A stretch of DNA of 10,362 nt from positions 1 through 10,362 of the forward strand of contig JAEZNC010000078.1 of NCBI GenBank assembly GCA_023441905.1, read 5' to 3'. The notes beneath the pieces were generated by a model. It was not told where the DNA came from and ran no database searches. It saw only the letters and a list, made by a program, of their open reading frames with translations. Position numbers and translations under genes: made by a program. Shown here in pieces: positions 7,219-10,362 of this stretch (positions within the stretch are counted from its first letter, which is position 1; every line of letters begins with the position of its first letter). This DNA is from Bacillota bacterium (GTDB lineage Bacteria; Bacillota; Clostridia; Christensenellales; SZUA-584).

Positions 7219-7239
7219 AACGGCCTACGAGCCGTTTTT
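7219..7239 (+). terminator. Second hairpin terminator, overlapping the 3' end of the GerMN gene
   Basis: AACGGC (7219-7224) and GCCGTT (7231-7236) pair around CTACGA, and the T run continues to 7239, giving a plus-strand terminator shape. It overlaps the last codons and TAG stop of the minus-strand lipoprotein gene. On the minus strand the stem is followed by CTGG, so it works, if at all, only against plus-strand read-through from asnB. Confidence 0.5.
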
Positions 7240-8766
7240 AATGATGCCGTAATTTCTTAAAAACGGATCGGCTATGCACAAATGCCCGGCCAATGTATCC
7301 GCCTGTTCACCGTCAACGAGAAACTGAACCTTGTTGATGCCATCCATCGCCGTAACGGTATTGACAATGGCATACACAAGCAGCATTTCGTTTTTTTCGG
7401 AGAGCCCGTTGCAGGCTTCTTTAAAGCCTTCAGACAGATTGACATAAGCCGAATCACCCGCGACGTTGACCGACAAGATGTCTTTCTCCGTCATGCCCGT
7501 ATACTGAATCGTCGTCACACTGCTGCCGTCTCCCGTCTGCGGCCCGCGCATCAGCGCGCGCACGCGTTCAAGTGCGCTCCATATCTTCCCCTGTTCCATG
7601 CTGCGCGACACCTCAAGCAGCAGACCGGAATTCGCATACTGAAAATACAGCGGCGCGCTCGATCCCACATAGCCGTAAAAATCGCTTCTTCTTGTTCCTT
7701 CGCCGCCGCCAGTGTTAAGGGGCGTACTGCCCGCAAAGAAACGAATTTCCCGCGCATTGGGCACAAAGCCGGTGATGCTGTATACGAGCGCCGCAAATGA
7801 CAGCTCCATATCCTTCGAACCCGTATACACCGAATCGGCAGGCATCGCATTAAAGTGCAGTTCAATATCAAATGTGAGGTCATCGTTGCTGATTACCGTC
7901 GGTGTGCCGGACAAGGCCGTTGCGGCCGTTACCGGGCTTCTCATCACATCTGCGTTTTTGGGGCCTTTTTTCAGTTCGTCGATGATGGCCGATACATATC
8001 CCGCGGCGTCGCTGCCCATGCCCGTGATGTTGTATGTGATGGTCCGCACCTCCGGTAATATATAATCACCGCTGGCCGAGATGAAATAAAGCACCGTATT
8101 GATATCAACGGTTTTCGGCTCTGCAGGGGTGGCCTCTGTATCCGAAAGGTTCGATGTTGGCGAGGGAACGGGAGAGCCTTCCGTACTCGTGCCCTCGGCA
8201 AGCGGATATTTGGCTTTCGCGCTCGCATAGGCTTCATCCACGCTGCCTGTTTGCTTTTTAAGCGGTCCGTAAGGATACCCCAGTAAACCCTCACGCAGCC
8301 CGTTATAGAAAACATTGACGGAGGTCGCCCCGAGCAGGTCAACAACGGTATTCGCAATGGCCATCTCCAAAACATATTTCTGATCGGCAGCCACCGGCTG
8401 ACCGTCGTATTTTAAATAGACGTTGGCCACGCCATTCGAGAATTCAATAAAATCGAGCGTCATGCCTTCGGGCGCGACGCTTGACAGACTGTTGTTGGAG
8501 GGTCCTTTCAGCAGTGCCTGCACCGCCGCTTCCGCAGGGTTCTTATCCTGCTTCACATTAAGCAGCCGCAAATCAGCGGTCAGTGTGTGGCTTTCGCTGT
8601 TGAGAAAATAGACAGCGGCTTTTTTTGTGCTGAGCATTGTATCCATCCCGGCCAGATCAAGTGTGCTCACAGGCACCTCACGGCCGGCACCTTTAGAATC
8701 CTGTATCACGCCGCACCCGGATAGCAGCATGCAAACGGCCAGCACACACGCAGACAATCGCCTCAT
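7225..8766 (-). CDS. Lipoprotein with three GerMN-type domains
   Basis: The 513-residue product begins with a signal peptide ending in the lipobox LLSGC, so Cys18 would be lipidated and the protein held on the outer face of the membrane. Three related segments follow: about 49-160 (ALLKGPS, then IANTVVDLLG), about 223-350 (ELKKGPK, then VYSITGF) and about 372-505 (ALMRGPQ, then IVNTVTAMDG). The GP turn and the later N-T-V helix are the hallmarks of the GerMN (sporulation and germination) domain; the central copy is the most diverged. A Pro/Ser/Thr-rich linker (about 191-219) separates copies one and two. The ATG lies 4 bases after the previous gene's TGA, with GGGGTG as ribosome site. GerMN proteins include Bacillus GerM and actinobacterial LpqB; the molecular role is not settled. 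A cell-envelope or sporulation role linked to the upstream kinase is inferred. Confidence 0.82.
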   Translation of the reverse strand: MRRLSACVLAVCMLLSGCGVIQDSKGAGREVPVSTLDLAGMDTMLSTKKAAVYFLNSESHTLTADLRLLNVKQDKNPAEAAVQALLKGPSNNSLSSVAPEGMTLDFIEFSNGVANVYLKYDGQPVAADQKYVLEMAIANTVVDLLGATSVNVFYNGLREGLLGYPYGPLKKQTGSVDEAYASAKAKYPLAEGTSTEGSPVPSPTSNLSDTEATPAEPKTVDINTVLYFISASGDYILPEVRTITYNITGMGSDAAGYVSAIIDELKKGPKNADVMRSPVTAATALSGTPTVISNDDLTFDIELHFNAMPADSVYTGSKDMELSFAALVYSITGFVPNAREIRFFAGSTPLNTGGGEGTRRSDFYGYVGSSAPLYFQYANSGLLLEVSRSMEQGKIWSALERVRALMRGPQTGDGSSVTTIQYTGMTEKDILSVNVAGDSAYVNLSEGFKEACNGLSEKNEMLLVYAIVNTVTAMDGINKVQFLVDGEQADTLAGHLCIADPFLRNYGIIKNGS

Positions 8767-8770
8767 GTTA

Positions 8771-9715
8771 TCACCCCACGTTGATCAGCACATTGACGAT
8801 CGACGAATATGAGACCTTCCAAAGCTCGTTTTCCAACACGAGAATCACCGGAACCATCGTCCGTTCAATGTCGCCGTTGCGCGTTTTTATCGTATAGTTG
8901 AGCAGCACCACCGCCGATTGGCCGTCGCTCATCACATTGACGCCCTTGGGTTCGAAAGAATCAAGATCGTTGCTGCCCGCTTCGTTAAGTGCCGCAGAGA
9001 AATCCTCAGTATCGGGCTTGACCGTCCCGTCGATATTCGTGTACGCCGTGTAGTTATAAAGCTCTGCCCAATTTTTTTTAGAATACGCATCGAGCGCTTG
9101 CTTGAGCGTTTTTTCGGGGGTCAATATCAAATCTCCGTTCCAATACTGCTGATCGAGCGCCTTGTCCTCGCCGCCGAAACCCGCCTCACTGCGCATAATG
9201 CGCTGACTGCCGTTTTTACGCTGAACGCTGATCTGCACACTCGAATAGGTGCCCATCTCCGTGATGGTATTGACGATGGAATAGATCGCGAGCATTTTTC
9301 GGTCAAGCGCGGTGTGTTCTTCAAGCGCTGCAACTGGCGGATTTGTTGTAACAAACTCTTCGCTGAGCGTCACAAACAGAACATCCGCGTTGTTTTCCAC
9401 GCTCACCAGCGTGACGCCCTCCCAGAACAGACCGGCCAGCTCGCTGCGGTCTGACGACGGCCCGGCAATCAGTGCTCTGATGACGGCTTCCTCGCGCTTT
9501 TGGCTGACCGGTACATCGATAGAGCGCGTTTCACCCGCAAGCAGCAGTTCGCCCTTGTATGAATAATAAAGCCTCACCTTGGATGTATCCTTATTGGCCG
9601 CCTCCGCTTTGGGATTGATATCCGGTGTGTTTTTATCCGTTTCGCCCGCAACCGCGCAGCCGGACAACACCAGTATGAACGCCATCAGCACGGCGATAAT
9701 TCTTCTCTTTCCCAT
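8771..9715 (-). CDS. Lipoprotein with one GerMN domain and a C-terminal NTF2-like region
   Basis: The 314-residue product has a basic N-terminus, a hydrophobic helix and the lipobox LVLSGC with Cys20 as lipidation site, followed by a charged linker to about residue 46. Residues 47-168 form a GerMN domain with ALIAGPSSDRS and IYSIVNTITEMG in the expected places. Residues 200-311 (TLKQALDAYSKKNWAELYNYT to LENELWKVSYSS) look like a small alpha-beta domain of the NTF2/DUF4878 kind, in which a helix for a growing or enzymatic domain is followed by strands ending in a WKV motif; this assignment is tentative. The start ATG at 9715 has AGGAG 6 bases upstream. The gene begins 9 bases after the kinase stop and ends 4 bases before the triple-GerMN gene, so all three share one transcript. 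Confidence 0.78.
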   Translation of the reverse strand: MGKRRIIAVLMAFILVLSGCAVAGETDKNTPDINPKAEAANKDTSKVRLYYSYKGELLLAGETRSIDVPVSQKREEAVIRALIAGPSSDRSELAGLFWEGVTLVSVENNADVLFVTLSEEFVTTNPPVAALEEHTALDRKMLAIYSIVNTITEMGTYSSVQISVQRKNGSQRIMRSEAGFGGEDKALDQQYWNGDLILTPEKTLKQALDAYSKKNWAELYNYTAYTNIDGTVKPDTEDFSAALNEAGSNDLDSFEPKGVNVMSDGQSAVVLLNYTIKTRNGDIERTMVPVILVLENELWKVSYSSIVNVLINVG

Positions 9716-9724
9716 GTTTCTCTC

Positions 9725-10362
9725 CTATCCCTTGATCGGCAGATACAGCGTGAATACGCTGCCAAGGCCCTCCTCACTTTGCACCTCAATGCTGCCGCCG
9801 TGCAGCAGCGCGATTGTCCGCGCGATATAGAGCCCGAGGCCGCTTCCTCCCGTTTCTCTTGCGCGGGCTTTATCGACGCGGTAAAACCGGTCAAACAAAT
9901 GCGGCAGATCGCTTTCGGGTATTCCGCAGCCGTCGTCTTTAATCTCGATGGCGGCGTTTGCGCCGCTTTTTTGCAGCGATACCCAAACATGACCGCCTCT
10001 TTCCGAATACTTGATGGCGTTATCGATGAGGTTCATCACCGCCTGCATCACCTTCACGGCGTCACAGTTGACCTCGAGATCGTTATTGACGGTATAGAGC
10101 AGCGTGACATCCTTCTCATGCGCAATAGGCTGCAATGAGTTCACGGTTTTGTTGACAAGCTCGCTGAGCAGTATCTTTTCAATCTTGAGCGCCTGCGTTT
10201 CGCTGTCCGTCTTCGCCAGCTTTAAAAGGCCCGAAATCACGTCGGTCAAACGGTCAATCTCGTTGTTGATATCGCCGAGAAATTCCTTGTATATCTTTTC
10301 ATCCACACCGTCCTGATACAGCAGTGACTCAATGAGTATTTTCATCGAGCTCAGCGGCGTTT
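9725..10362 (-). CDS. Sensor histidine kinase, C-terminal part (N-terminus outside window)
   Basis: The frame stays open to the window's right edge. Its first residues, TPLSSMKILIESLL, follow directly on the expected H-box (S-H-E-L-R-TPL), so the phosphorylated His and all sensor domains lie just outside. The HisKA dimerization helices continue through EFLGDINNEIDRLTDVISGLLKLAKTD. The ATP-binding HATPase_c domain has its N box (NLIDNAIKYS), G1 box (DDGCGIPESDL), F box (FDRFYRVDK) and G2 box (GGSGLGLYIARTI), all intact. It belongs to the PhoR/WalK/ResE-like membrane kinases. The response regulator gene would be expected upstream, to the right. The gene ends in TAG 9 bases before a GerMN lipoprotein gene, suggesting that the lipoproteins act with this kinase at the membrane. 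Confidence 0.92.
   Translation of the reverse strand, partial: TPLSSMKILIESLLYQDGVDEKIYKEFLGDINNEIDRLTDVISGLLKLAKTDSETQALKIEKILLSELVNKTVNSLQPIAHEKDVTLLYTVNNDLEVNCDAVKVMQAVMNLIDNAIKYSERGGHVWVSLQKSGANAAIEIKDDGCGIPESDLPHLFDRFYRVDKARARETGGSGLGLYIARTIALLHGGSIEVQSEEGLGSVFTLYLPIKG

Noticed and set aside
1..10362. CRISPR arrays, insertion sequences, tRNA genes, phage genes or toxin-antitoxin pairs
   Set aside because: No regularly spaced repeats, transposase or integrase motifs, cloverleaf-like sequences or small toxin-antitoxin gene pairs were recognised by eye.

Overview
The window looks like a chromosomal segment from an anaerobic Gram-positive bacterium of the Firmicutes, most likely class Clostridia. 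The grounds are an ECF-type vitamin-uptake subunit, GerMN-domain lipoproteins (a family typical of spore formers), the comEC-holA-rpsT neighbourhood, a Gram-positive type of AsnB, purine-rich Shine-Dalgarno sites and use of TTG and GTG starts. Base composition is moderately GC-rich in the genes and visibly more AT-rich in the one long intergenic gap. Species cannot be named from this sequence. No mobile element, CRISPR array, tRNA or rRNA is visible.

Layout. At the left edge is the 3' part of rpsT (ribosomal protein S20, + strand) with its terminator. It converges on a tightly packed minus-strand operon, transcribed from right to left: ECF transporter S subunit (4760-4263, TTG start), YhfI-like metallo-beta-lactamase hydrolase (4266-3535, ATGA overlap), ComEC (3532-1271, GTG start) and HolA (1270-320, ATG directly after the ComEC stop). 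A sigma-A-like promoter lies just upstream of the ECF gene. Next comes a gap of about 430 bases with several inverted repeats and no credible gene. After it, on the + strand, is a single asparagine synthetase gene (asnB) that is interrupted by a -1 frameshift in an A7 run. Two hairpin terminators follow. The right-hand third is a second minus-strand operon: a sensor histidine kinase running off the right edge, followed downstream by two lipoproteins built from GerMN domains (one single-domain, one triple-domain).

How the genes fit together. The left operon mixes nutrient uptake, a small hydrolase, the DNA-uptake channel and the clamp-loader delta subunit. These are coupled by position and probably by translation rather than by one pathway. 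The right operon looks like a cell-envelope signalling unit: kinase plus extracytoplasmic lipoproteins, similar in layout to the actinobacterial MtrAB-LpqB system.

The most notable points are (1) the asnB frameshift, which falls exactly on a canonical A_AAA_AAC slippery heptamer and restores a family-length protein if read -1, though a homopolymer sequencing error is the simplest explanation; (2) the kinase plus tandem GerMN lipoprotein module; and (3) the structured intergenic gap upstream of asnB. I see no clearly new defence or mobile system.
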